A DNA stretch of 64,000 bases from Eledone cirrhosa (taxonomy: Eukaryota > Mollusca > Cephalopoda > Octopoda > Eledonidae), in assembly GCA_964016885.1 (NCBI GenBank), contig OZ024742.1, positions 123,450,828-123,514,827 of the forward strand, given 5' to 3'. A program made the position numbers and the translations under genes. A model generated the notes under the pieces. The model made no database searches. It had not been told where the DNA came from and saw only the letters and a program-made list of their open reading frames with translations. Every line of letters starts with the position of its first letter. Within the stretch, counting starts at the first letter, position 1. Below, piece after piece: positions 30,636 through 40,359 of the stretch.

Positions 30636-30911
30636 GCTGATACTCCACCAAGAGTTACGGAACCATACAGCCTTGTGTCATTATTACTCGACTGATACAA
30701 TCGGACTTATTTGAATCGACTAGAGTGAATCTACATGCTAGGAATAGCAGCTAAATTTCTCTCAAATAATTTCCTACTGTCTAAAATAAGGAGCGACATC
30801 GATATACAAAACGACGGGATTACTATGGTTGACACACATTCGATCATAGATCTGTTTGATCATGGGGCTAAACAACAACTCTGGATTATCGGGTATTTCA
30901 ACTTCAGTCAC

Positions 30912-31138
30912 ATTATATTTCTGTTTAAGAATGGCGGTGGATTGGGTGTATCAGTAGAGGGTCGGGCGCCATGCATTGACGCATAGAGTTACGGCCCTTG
31001 CCATTCTGAGCTCAAATCCCGCTGAGGTTAACTTTTCCTTTCATCCCTACGGGGTCGATAAAATAAAGTACCAGTAATGCACTGGGTAATTGCTGGCCTT
31101 GTGCCAAAAGTAGAAACAATTATATTTCTGTTTAAGAA
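30912..31138 (+). mobile_element. SINE-B with a 20-bp target duplication
   Basis: The element (30932-31118) is flanked by ATTATATTTCTGTTTAAGAA at 30912-30931 and again at 31119-31138, an exact 20-bp match. Head GGCGGTGGATTGG, subtype b body, end GTAGAAACAATT. A clean sign of target-primed insertion and a reliable full-length reference. Confidence 0.92.
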
Positions 31139-31279
31139 CATGGAACTTAAAGCGGAATTTAAAGTCTCTATTGAGATTTTATTTTTATTTGCTTCGTCAT
31201 CGAAAGGAACATAATACTGGTTAATTCCCTTTTGTATTTTATTTTTCTAATACTTTTGTCTCTCATTCAAAAATGATCT

Positions 31280-31550
31280 CTATCCTTTGCTTCACTTCCG
31301 ATTTTACATCCAGTTTCTTTTTTTTACTGTGCGTTTAGTATTCTCTATCTCTCTTTACATATCGATTTCTCTCCCGTTCTGTATTTATAGGTCTATATTC
31401 TCTTTTCCTCTTTTTTATGTATCTTTCCGTTTCTATTCTTATTCTCTTCACACATGTATCTGTTTCATCGCCCTCTCTACCTATACGTCTATCTGATTTT
31501 TTTACCCCGTCTTTACAAATAATTTTCCTCTCTTTGCATTATTCATTAGT
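31280..31550. repeat. Pyrimidine-rich low-complexity stretch
   Basis: The plus strand is dominated by T and C; the two Ser/Phe-rich frames over it reflect composition only. Confidence 0.6.
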
Positions 31551-32327
31551 CAACTTTTTTACTATTCATGCTTATGGAAGTAGATTTAATCCACATGTCA
31601 CTACAATAAACGAAACATAAGGGGCAGAATGCCCGAAGTCTCCACTGCCACAGGCTCAAACACCTTCTACTCTACAAACTATTAACCCCCATTGTGTGCA
31701 TGACTACATAATTCGAGGCAGATGACAGTAACATCATCAGTGTGCATGTCAAGAAAACTCAAAGCCAACACCATTTTCAACTAGGGTTAGAAGAAACTAT
31801 GTTATATACTAAGCAAGCAATTTTTATCATAGAAAATTGATGCAGCTCACTGCAATTTTTCTACTCAATTATCATGAATTTCAACTTCTTGCAAGTATCT
31901 CCAATTACGCTGTTCTTTTGGACTACATGTTTTGTTTGTTTAGTAATTCCTTTTTGATATTATGAGTCGACTTGTTGTTGCACTTGACATTTGGTCCGGA
32001 ATTATATTGGACAAACCCTTTGTTCACATTATAACAGCTGTTTATTGAAATACGAATGTTATTGAAACTGTGCGTTATGAAATATTTAAAAAAAAAAAAA
32101 TAACAGTTGGGAATAAGACCTTCCGAAATAAATTTTGAAGGAAAGAATATTGTCAGTATCAATGATAAAAGGTCTGTAATTGAATGACTAAAGTTGCGTT
32201 CTAATGTTCTTTTGAAAACAGTAGTAAATATATTTGAAATAGTAAATAAATATAGGTAGGTGCTAGGTGTATACACGAGTTCAGTTTTAAACACATTTTT
32301 ATACTATTTGTGACAGAACAGACTTTG
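31551..32327. other. Unassigned DNA
   Basis: A 123-codon minus frame (31923-32294) is Ile/Phe/Asn-rich, as expected by chance in AT-rich DNA; no domain recognised. Confidence 0.35.
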
Positions 32328-32417
32328 TGATTAGTAGATTGGCAGAATCATTACTATAACCCTCTTATATTCCCATGAAATAAAATACCTAGATATTAGT
32401 TCAATTGCTTGTAGTAA

Positions 32418-32600
32418 ATAATTGTTTCTACTTTTGGTACAAGGCCAGCAATTAACCAGTACATAACTGGTACTTTATTTTATAGACCCCGTAAGGATAA
32501 AATGCAAAGTTAACCTCGGCGGGGTTTGAACTCAGATCGTAAAGGGACTAACTACGCTGGAAAGCATGTCCGACCTTTCTACCAATACTGCCAATTCACC
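32418..32600 (-). mobile_element. SINE-B, subtype a, antisense
   Basis: ATTGTTTCTACTTTTGGTAC through CTCAGATCGTAAAGGGACTA and CCAATACTGCCAATTCACC. Nearly complete. A weak SINE-B relic (GATTGGCAGAATCATTACTA) lies just upstream at 32337 in plus orientation. Confidence 0.82.
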
Positions 32601-34052
32601 AACAGACTCATGAACGCACTCTCCTCTCCCACCGAAATAATTAAGTAAGGATGGTGCCTAGATATTTAGTGCCCGAGACTAGACCTAAAATGTGAGCATC
32701 CCTGCTATGCAACTCATTCTCCAAAATGAAATAATTTCAGATTACAGTTTGGCGAGCTGACAAACCTAGTGTTTGGGATTTAGCTGAAAAATCTTTAATA
32801 TATAGGTTTGCTGGTTGTAAAAAGGATCCTTAAAGAAGATTAAGTTATAAGGCTGCGTGTTAAGTTTCTTCATGAGGAAATGATCAAATAGGAAAGCACA
32901 GCAAGGAAATAACAAGGATTTGTTTTTCTCCGTAAAATATTACAATAGACTGTTAGGCGGCATTGTGGCATATATCTAGGTAGGATGTTGCTGGGCTCTT
33001 ACAGAGAGGGCCAAAGTTCCTTGGTAAATGTTTCATCTTGCCAGTTGCTCCAGGCAACGCCATTAGTAACGCCTTGTCTCCACGAAAATGAAGCTGCAAC
33101 TGTTTAGAAGAGAAAAGAAAGGCGCGAAGCAACTGATGGGTGGAAGTCGACGTTTTGGTATTCATACACCGCCAAGCGACAAAGTACGACCCAATCATTT
33201 CGCCACGATATGCTAGTGTCATTGTTTGCTACAGGGACATTTATCATTTTGACATTTCTATCAGACGAACCCCTAACGACGACAAAAAGTTCGTTGTCAG
33301 CGGTTAATCATTTATTTTGAAGTTACTGCTTGTCTAGAAAGCACGTCTCTCTTTTTGTGCCCAGATAAGAAATCATTATTAGCCATGAACCAAGGAGAAA
33401 GTCTTTATTTCTTTGCTCGCCCTGCTAAATATATTTGCCAAATGTTCCTTAAATAGCATTCTGCTCTATTAAAATGTAGAGACAGCACCCGTAAAAAAAA
33501 TTCTGGATGATCACATCTAGAAAACGTGTTATCTAAGGGCAAGGTTGAGACTCGGGTTCTTCGGGTTTATGCCCCTATAATACTTGTACGACCTTTTAAT
33601 TACAACCAGTCCTTTGTATCCGATGTAAAATACTTTGACACGTATAAATTATGTATTGATTTAATACTGTAAAACTTAATATAAAACGAAAATTTATTTA
33701 AAACGTTTATAAGTTTAAACAGATAATATCTTTATTCATTCGTTTAAAATAGAAACGTGTTTGTTAAGCGATATATCATTTATACACTAGGTAAATATTC
33801 TTTTTGAATAGTTACCGGTGAACTTGTCATCTCGCGTGAAAAATAAATCAAATATGTAATACTGCTCAGCAAAACCAATTCTTACGTTTATACAGATGCT
33901 GTTTATTTTGTGATAATTATTTTCTGTATGTAACACTTTAACTTTAGAAGGAAATCGAACACAAACTATATTAAACACATATTATTCGTAGGGCAAGTGT
34001 CTGATAATCTATGGAACCAAATTAAAGACATAATCTTTTATAAACACAGCGT
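32601..34052. other. Unassigned DNA with a GC-richer patch
   Basis: 32990-33235 is richer in GC and gives an 89-codon minus frame (32953-33222) and broken plus frames. I recognise no domain; it could be an unknown repeat. The rest is plain AT-rich DNA. Confidence 0.3.
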
Positions 34053-34248
34053 ATTATTTCTGGATTGGCAGTATCAGTAGAGGGTCGGACGCCATGCTTT
34101 CCAGCATAGTTACGTCCCTTTACGATCTGAGTTCAAATCCCGCCGAGGTTGACTTTGCCTTTCATCCTTACGGGGTCGATAAAATAAAGTACCAGTAATG
34201 CACTGGGTAATTGCTGGCCTTGTGCCTAAAGTAGAGACAATTATTTCT
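34053..34248 (+). mobile_element. SINE-B, subtype a, with 9-bp target duplication
   Basis: ATTATTTCT at 34053-34061 and 34240-34248 brackets a complete copy: GGATTGGCAGTATCAGTAGA, CCATGCTTTCCAGCATAGTT, GAGTTCAAATCCCGCCGAGG, CTTTCATCCTTACGGGGTCG, GTACCAGTAATGCACTGGGT, CTGGCCTTGTGCC. Little diverged, so likely young. Confidence 0.9.
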
Positions 34249-34469
34249 ATTGATCGTAAAACAAGTTATTTGGTAGGGTAGTAAATACAGTTCCTTCACC
34301 GAGACTGAGAGTTCATGTCCAGTCATATGCAGCAAGCTTGATATAAAAATAAATTAACCTAGCTTATTAAGACTTGTTAAAGATTTACCAACGTAGTCGT
34401 ATTGTAGAGAATATAATAGAGGGATTATGTCTTTGATTGTGTTCCATAGATAAGATTCTTTTTTTGTTT

Positions 34470-34640
34470 TTTCGCTTGACTTTCTAGCGTTGTCCAGCTC
34501 GCTTTCCGAGGTGTCACATGATGCCAGTGGGATGCTTGTTCCTCCTGCAGTAATGCTGCGAGCGTTTTGGCTTGACTCAAAAAGTATTAGAGGGAGGCTC
34601 CAGCACCTCTTGTGGTTCGTGACCGATTGACTTACTCAGA
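34470..34640. other. GC-richer non-coding island, unexplained
   Basis: About 170 bp with words such as GAGGTGTCACATGATGCCAG and GGGAGGCTCCAGCACCTCTT in otherwise AT-rich DNA, without an open frame. It could be a repeat, an exon of a non-coding RNA or a regulatory element. Confidence 0.3.
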
Positions 34641-35690
34641 GTTGAATTATTTTCTTTCGTTTTGATTCTATATTTTTATGTAAAGTATTGTAATTGCATG
34701 TATATTTTCAGTTTTATATTAAAGTATGCTGGGTTTTGCTTTTAATGAAAATATGAAAGTTTTCGTTATGACGATTAGGTAATTCATTTATTAAAAAAAA
34801 AGGGATAATTCCCAAGTCAGAAAAGGCAAATAATATAGTTTTCAGATATGTTCTTTCCTAATATAGCACCTTCAGTACCGTCTAGGTAGACATTAGAATA
34901 CCTTTAGTTATATACTCTTGTTCCTCGATTTCCACTTGTATTCTCTTTACCAAACCTGTCTCTTAGGATTTATGGCTTTATGTACCAGAATATTCTATGA
35001 TCCTGTCATGTTCTGTCTAATTCCTTGTTTTTATATATTTCCCCTGGTAATTCTTTGAACTTATATAGAGACAAGGTATCTTTAAAATTCTCAACTGCTC
35101 TTCTTTAGATTGTCTTGTGTTTGTGGGTTTATCTGAAAATATTCTTCATATTATGTAGGCTCAAGTTATGTTTCAACTTCTCAATATCCCTTCTTTAGAT
35201 TATCTCCAAATATTTCCCATGTCAGAAAATTATCCTTTTAAAATATGTGAGGAAATGGTATGATTTACTGAAGATTTGAAAAATGACTGCATTTTGAAAG
35301 AAAATTTAGTATATGAAGAAAGAAATGTTTTAATGTGAATTCATATAAAACTGGAAATGGAATATCAGAATTTTATAAAATATTTTTACTAAATTTCTAT
35401 TTATTTAGAACAAAAAAGTAATAAAAATTAGGCTTTATATAATAAGAAATATATTAATAATTTCATATTTAATATTTATCTTGAAAGTAAGTTGTACTTT
35501 TAGATATTAGTAATTTTCATTAATTCCGTTATCGCAGTCATATTGTATCCTTAATTTTCAACCTATCATCATTCTTTCTCTATCCCTTTATTCTTTAATT
35601 TGCTTATTTCTATCATTGAATTCCTTTGTCTATTTATTACGCTTTTCATTTGTCCTATATTTCTATTTACTCATTCAATGTTTCTATGAA
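34641..35690. other. Unassigned AT-rich DNA
   Basis: No frame or repeat recognised before the Penelope-like fragment. Confidence 0.35.
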
Positions 35691-35739
35691 GGTGTGTGTG
35701 TATGTATGTATATATTTGTATATATATATGAATAATGTA

Positions 35740-36075
35740 GTGAATATCTTAAAACATTTTTTATCCAAAGCTGGCAGAGCACACACACACTATGTAGTCC
35801 TCAAATTACTTACCCCACAGCACCAAGAGACAACAGACGCTGGCCAACTGCACAACGATAACACAGACATACGCTATCAAGTATACAGAGTCCAGTGTGA
35901 TAAATGTGACAACTTCTATATAGATAGCACCACCAGGCACCTACACATCAGGATTAAAGAACACATTAATACTAACGCTTCTTCATTCAAGACACACTTA
36001 GAGAAATGCAAAAACACCTCACACACAAACAATTATAAGACAATGTTGAAACAAAAAAAGAAATCTCGGAATTAA
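35740..36075 (+). pseudogene. GIY-YIG endonuclease domain of a Penelope-like element
   Basis: Within the 149-codon frame from 35626, residues 87-113 read VYRVQCDKC, then NFYID, then STTRHLHIRIKEH. In Penelope-like elements this is V-Y-x-I-x-C-x2-C, YIG, and R-x-L-x2-R-x2-EH. Two features match: the paired cysteines (91, 94) and the R-R-EH helix. One key residue is changed: YIG has become YID. An in-frame stop follows at 36073. The first 38 codons come from TA-rich DNA. The domain would cut DNA for insertion; this copy is decayed. Confidence 0.8.
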
Positions 36076-36180
36076 GGAAGCATTAATCATAGCCAGCAAT
36101 CGCACGATGGCAAATCAATAATAAACCAGAACTAAGCACACAAAACCCAACTGAGAAGGTCACTGGACTCTACCAATAAG
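35740..36180 (+). mobile_element. Penelope-like element, 3' coding end
   Basis: The GIY-YIG endonuclease fragment (next entry) plus about 100 bp in which related words continue in other frames (EISELRKH at 36060; EALIIASNRTMANQ in another frame). The RT part of the element is absent here. Downstream at 36450-36511 lies a hairpin with a CGAAATATCAG end, probably its 3' terminal region. Confidence 0.7.
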
Positions 36181-36449
36181 GGCATACATAGGTCCACTTA
36201 CGAGCACATTATCCTTCTGGGAGAAATCGTGTATATGCATTCATGTGTTTATATATTTGCGTGCGTGCTTGAAAACACACACACATGTATGTGTGTATCA
36301 GCGCGTATTAATATATATGCGTCTAAGCTGATTTAAAGGGAAACAACTCTGTGCCCTTTGACCTGCCTGACCGTATTTTTAACACAAAAGAGGTTAGAAA
36401 AAATAAGTAATAAAACCACTTCCAACCAGCATGGTATAGCAAGCCCTAT

Positions 36450-36511
36450 CTGATATTGGAATAGTTCCTTTATTTTCCTCGGAACAAGAGATATTAACGT
36501 CGAAATATCAG
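36450..36511 (+). other. Hairpin at likely Penelope-like 3' end
   Basis: CTGATATT (36450-36457) pairs with AATATCAG (36504-36511); inside is GGAA-TAG-TTCC. The sequence after it, AACATATGAATAAATTAAG, resembles that after the ribozyme-like motif at 15949. Possibly a strongly altered version of the same end. Confidence 0.35.
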
Positions 36512-36622
36512 AACATATGAATAAATTAAGTTAAAAGACAAGCCTTGTTTCTTACGATTTAATTATTCTCTGTCCAAACTTACATTGTCGTGACTTTCAA
36601 ACTTCGAATTCTTTATATATAT

Positions 36623-36732
36623 ACATCATCATCATCATCATCTGTAACGTCAATCTTCCACGATAGCTTGGGTTTATATATATATATATATATACATCAT
36701 CATCTGTTAACGTCAATCTTCCCCGATAGCTT

Positions 36733-36805
<73 letters not shown>
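36623..36805. repeat. Duplicated tail-end plus TA units
   Basis: CATCATC, TAACGTCAATCTTCC, CGATAGCTTGGGTT, (TA)n occurs twice in a row (36625 and 36697), the second followed by about 65 bp of TA. The unit is the antisense last 50 bp of the SINE-A/LINE-A tail with its TA array. Confidence 0.75.
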
Positions 36806-36809
<4 letters not shown>

Positions 36810-36825
36810 CACACACATACATACG

Positions 36826-37050
36826 TCATTGTTTAACTTCTGCTTTCCCTGCTAACAAGGGTTGGACGGGTCTACAAAGATCAAGTAAGTACTGAAGACA
36901 TTATTGACCTCCCGAACAGGCTGAGGTGATGGTGGTTGGCATCTCCCTTATATTTGTTTATATATCTCCCAATTATTTGTTTGGCAATCATTCTATGGCT
37001 GTATGCTCTTCCTATCACCAACTATTTTACAGCATGTACAGGGTAGCATT
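36826..37050 (-). mobile_element. Antisense LINE-A/SINE-A tail, old
   Basis: CGTCATTGTTTAACTTCTGC, CTAACAAGGGTTGGACGGG, CTATGGCTGTATGCTCTTCC and CACCAACTATTTTACAGCA are tail complements. Confidence 0.65.
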
Positions 37051-37059
37051 TTTGCGTGT

Positions 37060-37590
37060 GTGCGTATATATATATAAACACACACATTAATCACACACAC
37101 ACACACATATATTTATATATATATATATATGCACCCATGTAGACTGATCTAATATCAAAGAAAAATAACACTCCACTGACATAACTCAAGTCACATATCT
37201 AACACTTTTTCCATATATTGTTTATCTGCTTTTAAGTGAACCTTTCAAGTCTTTACAAGCAACTTGTCTGCTTCACACATGATATGCCAATCACTTAGCA
37301 CTAACAGAATTGCAACTTATAATAGCAACCTGCCACACTTTGATGCAATAGTTCTGATGAGAATTAATTTTGAGAATGTGAGGAAATAAATTGACAAATA
37401 TTTGAGGAATGATATTAAACTCTGTACTCCTTTAAATATTAATTTGTGATTGGGTGAAATACAAGTAAACCACCAATTGTACCTAAACCAAATATTAAAT
37501 GTTCAAAACAAACATTTAAGTAGCAGTTGCAGTAATACTAATACAGTTTGGAGCAGAACAGGGGTATATATGGAGACATATGATTTCTTA
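37060..37590. other. Microsatellite then unassigned DNA
   Basis: CA and TA runs at 37070-37130; the rest has no recognised element. Confidence 0.35.
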
Positions 37591-37797
37591 TACAGGCACA
37601 AGGCCAGCAATTTTGGGGGAAGAGAAAGTCGATTAAATCGACCCCAGTGCATGGCTGGCACTCTGTTTTATCTACCCCATAAGGATGAAAGGCAAAGTTA
37701 ACCTCAGTGGGATTTGAACTCAGATCATAAAAGACTGTAACTTCATGCAGCAAAGCATGGCTCCGACCCTCTACCAATACTGCCAATCCACCACATA
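37590..37797 (-). mobile_element. SINE-B, longer variant, antisense
   Basis: Contains AAGTCGATTAAATCGACCCC and CCATAAGGATGAAAGGCAAA, CTACCAATACTGCCAATCCA. It has the extra GGTCGATTTAATCGACTT segment present in the copy at 24893. CATATG on both sides may be a short target duplication. Confidence 0.82.
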
Positions 37798-38157
37798 TGC
37801 AATATGTTTATGTACTCTATATATACAGAAGTCATACTCTATTCAAAGTTTAACTATTTCATCATGATATTTTTGAAGAAAGGCTGCCAATAATTTCCAG
37901 AGCATTTTGAAAAATAATCAGAGGGATTTAGTTATATAACTAAATTGTGTATTAAGCTCGTGTTTGGGCATAACTTGGTTTTGTACAGAAAATTATGATG
38001 GAAGGTTTTTAAAATAAATTTCTTTCATCATAGAAACATGGGTGATTTAGTATTATCATAGAAACATGGGAGATTTATGTATGCTTATTGCACATATATG
38101 TCAGGTCCTTCTGTCTGTTACTGGTACCATGTATCCCAGTACAACCTGTTTCATGAA

Positions 38158-38345
38158 GGAGTGGTTGGGAAGTAAACCAACTCTTCCACTAGACCCTCGT
38201 CTGGTTAGGAGGGACAGTGGAACTCCAACAACACAAAATACAGGCTGTTAAAAGGGCGGATGAGCTCCTCAGAGTCAATGGCCATCCACTTTAACCTCAG
38301 GTTAAATAGCCTCATCAACCTGCAATTGGCTACACACCTGACATA
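38158..38345 (+). mobile_element. SINE-D copy 2
   Basis: GAGTGGTTGGGAAGTAAACC, CCTCGTCTGGTTAGGAGGGA, GTTAAAAGGGCGGATGAGCT, CCATCCACTTTAACCTCAGG and TTAAATAGCCTCATCAACCT. Aligns along its whole length with 20917-21085. Confidence 0.65.
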
Positions 38346-38584
38346 ACCAAAACCAACAAGAGTGAGAAGGCCCTGGATTTGATTGGATTGTACATAAACA
38401 TATTGTATATGCTTCCCTATATGCCTCTATTTTGAAATAAACATTCAAACATATTCTGTGAAAAAAGACAAACTAACTTTCGCCCAGGAAGTTATGTTAT
38501 GGAGTTTTGGTTCTAGCATTTATGTTTTCCTTTTTCTTGTTGTTTGCACCAGCATAATGATTAATATTATGCTTATTAAAAAAT

Positions 38585-38725
38585 GTGCAAGCATAGCTGT
38601 ATGGTTAACTTCTCTTTGCAGCCATAGGGTTTTAGGTTCAAGATAACTGTATAACAAATTTCTTGTTAGTGACTTTGGTTGATGGAAACTGAAGAATCCT
38701 ATCATGTGTGTGTATAAATATATAT
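38585..38725 (+). mobile_element. SINE-E copy 1 (tRNA-headed)
   Basis: GCATAGCTGTATGGTTAACT with an A-box-like TAGCTGTATGG, then CCATAGGGTTTTAGGTTCAA in the B-box position, and GGTTGATGGAAACTGAAGAA before a TG/TA run. The order is that of a very common cephalopod SINE; here it is decayed. Confidence 0.65.
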
Positions 38726-38734
38726 ATATATAAC

Positions 38735-39655
38735 TACCACCAAACTCTGGGAGGGCTCTGTAGAAACAGTAGACAGATTCTGCTACCTAGGTGACCAAAT
38801 TAGCAGTGGAGGTGGGTGTTCGGGAAGTACAATAACGGGTTAGAACGGGATGGAATAAGTTCAGGGAGCTACTGCCACTGCTAGCCGCAAAAGGCTTTTA
38901 CCTCAAAATGAAAGGCAGACTGTATGATGCGTGTATACGAACAGAAATGTTACATGGTAGTGAGACCTGGGCGCTGACTGTGGAAGACTTGTGTAGATTA
39001 GAAAGAAACGAAGCCTGCATGCTCCGATGGATGTGTAATAGTAACATACCCGAACGGCAAAGCATAAACAAATTGAGAGAGAGACTAAGCATAAGAAGAA
39101 TCAAATGCTGTGTGCAAGAGAGGCGGTTGCGTTGGTATGGACATGTGATGCGAATGAAGGATGCAAGCTGCATAAAAAGGTGCAGAGCACTAGAAGTCGA
39201 TAGAAACCGCAGAGTGGGGAGACCCAAGAAGACCTGGGATGAGGTGAAAAAAGCCGACCTTACCCAATTACACCACTCAAAGGCGATGACACATGACCCT
39301 GACCTCTGGTGTCCCGCAGTAAAACAGAAGACCCGAACCCCCACGGATACAAGCCGACGCTAAAGCATATAGAAAATATGCCCCCACATCCTCCCACTGA
39401 AAAGTGGTCATGGAGGTGCCACGGCAAAAAAGCACCCAGTAAAGTGGACATGTCGGTGCCACGGAGAAAAGCACCCAGCACTCACTGTAAATGAGGTTGG
39501 TGTTAGGAAGGGAATCCAGCTGTAGAAATCAAGCCAGAATCAGTTCCCATATGAGCAAGGCATAGTCAGCCGACCAGCTACTGCCTGCAATAGGACAACC
39601 CGTCTAACCGATGCTAGCGTGGAAGAACGGACGTAAAACGGTGATGATGATGATA
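38735..39655 (+). mobile_element. LINE-A copy 6, C-terminal half and 3' UTR
   Basis: Begins with GAAACAGTAGACAGATTCTG (the VDRFCYLG region) and continues through the C-terminal domain to a 3' UTR with two GTGCCACGG-AAAA-GCACCCAG units (39413 and 39455), GGTTGGTGTTAGGAAGGGAA, ACCGATGCTAGCGTGGAAGA and a GATGAT end (39642-39655). Confidence 0.87.
38908..39363 (+). pseudogene. LINE-A C-terminal domain, 151 codons
   Basis: MKGRLYDACIRTEMLHGSET, DLCRLERNEACMLRWMCNSN, RRLRWYGHVMRMKD, GRPKKTWDEVKKADLTQLHH, closely matching the copy at 2730-3422. Upstream, ATAACGGGTTAGAACGGGAT interrupts the frame at about 38833, so the preceding CYLGDQISSGGGCSGS segment is in a different register. Confidence 0.83.
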
Positions 39656-39660
39656 TATAT

Positions 39661-39830
39661 CACCATCATTGCTTATTAATATCTATTTTCTATGCCTACA
39701 TGGCTGGCATATAAGTCCTGACCAGTCAGGTAAACATATCGTGACCATATGCTCTGTTTTTAACTTGGTTTTCTACTGTTAGATAACTTTCCTAATGCCA
39801 GCCACCTTATGTGTTTTTCCATGGGACACT
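39661..39830 (-). mobile_element. Antisense LINE-A/SINE-A tail, old
   Basis: CACCATCATTGCTTATTAAT, CTATGCCTACATGGCTGG, and TTTCCTAATGCCAGCCACC are tail complements. It sits directly against the sense tail of LINE-A copy 6, so the tails are convergent. Confidence 0.65.
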
Positions 39831-39836
39831 GTTTAA

Positions 39837-40045
39837 CCCTTTACCATTTAAACCGGCTGTATCCGGTCAGAGTTCTCTCACCTCTTTCTGTTCAAACTGG
39901 CCTTTACCAGCTGTTCATACTGATGTTAAGTTATTGTTCTTAAAAAAAAATTATCAAAATCTCATAGCTTCAATATTATGTGGGGTAAAGACTTTACCTC
40001 AAAAATACAGTAGTATATATATAGAGTAATGTAAATGCTAATGGG
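39837..40045. mobile_element. piggyBac-like MITE 1
   Basis: 209 bp bounded by TTAA on both sides (39833-39836, 40046-40049). Left terminus CCCTTTACCATTTAAACC; right terminus, reversed, CCCATTAGCATTTACA. CCC...GGG ends with TTAA targets are the piggyBac hallmark. No transposase ORF. Confidence 0.72.
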
Positions 40046-40136
40046 TTAAAGTAAGCAGGAACTTTTATTTGCTGCCAAATCAATATATTCTGCTGCTTAT
40101 GTTTCAATGAAAGTCATTGGTATATTCTATATTTAA

Positions 40137-40355
40137 CCCTTTAGCATTCACATTACTCTATAAATACTATTATATTTTCATGGTAAAGGCTTTACTTCAC
40201 ATAATATCTCAAATAATATCAAATCTATGAGATTTTGAAAGTATTTATTTTCAGAATAATACCTTAACATCAGTTTTAGCGAGTAGTTACAGCCAGTTTC
40301 AACAGAAACAGGTAGAGAATTCTGGCCAGTTTTGGCTGGTTTGAACATTAAAGGG
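40137..40355. mobile_element. piggyBac-like MITE 2, inverted to MITE 1
   Basis: 219 bp with TTAA at 40133-40136 and 40356-40359. Left terminus CCCTTTAGCATTCACA; right terminus, reversed, CCCTTTAATGTTCAAACC. Its sequence is the reverse complement of MITE 1 in outline (ATGGTAAAGGCTTTACTTCA answers GGTAAAGACTTTACCTC), so both belong to one family. Confidence 0.72.
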
Positions 40356-40359
40356 TTAA

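Noticed and set aside
31287..31620. Ser/Phe-rich membrane-like frames
   Set aside because: Caused by T/C-rich composition; no signal of a gene around them.
32953..33222. 89-codon minus-strand frame as a gene
   Set aside because: No recognised domain, no splice or promoter context, and the patch looks like an unknown repeat.
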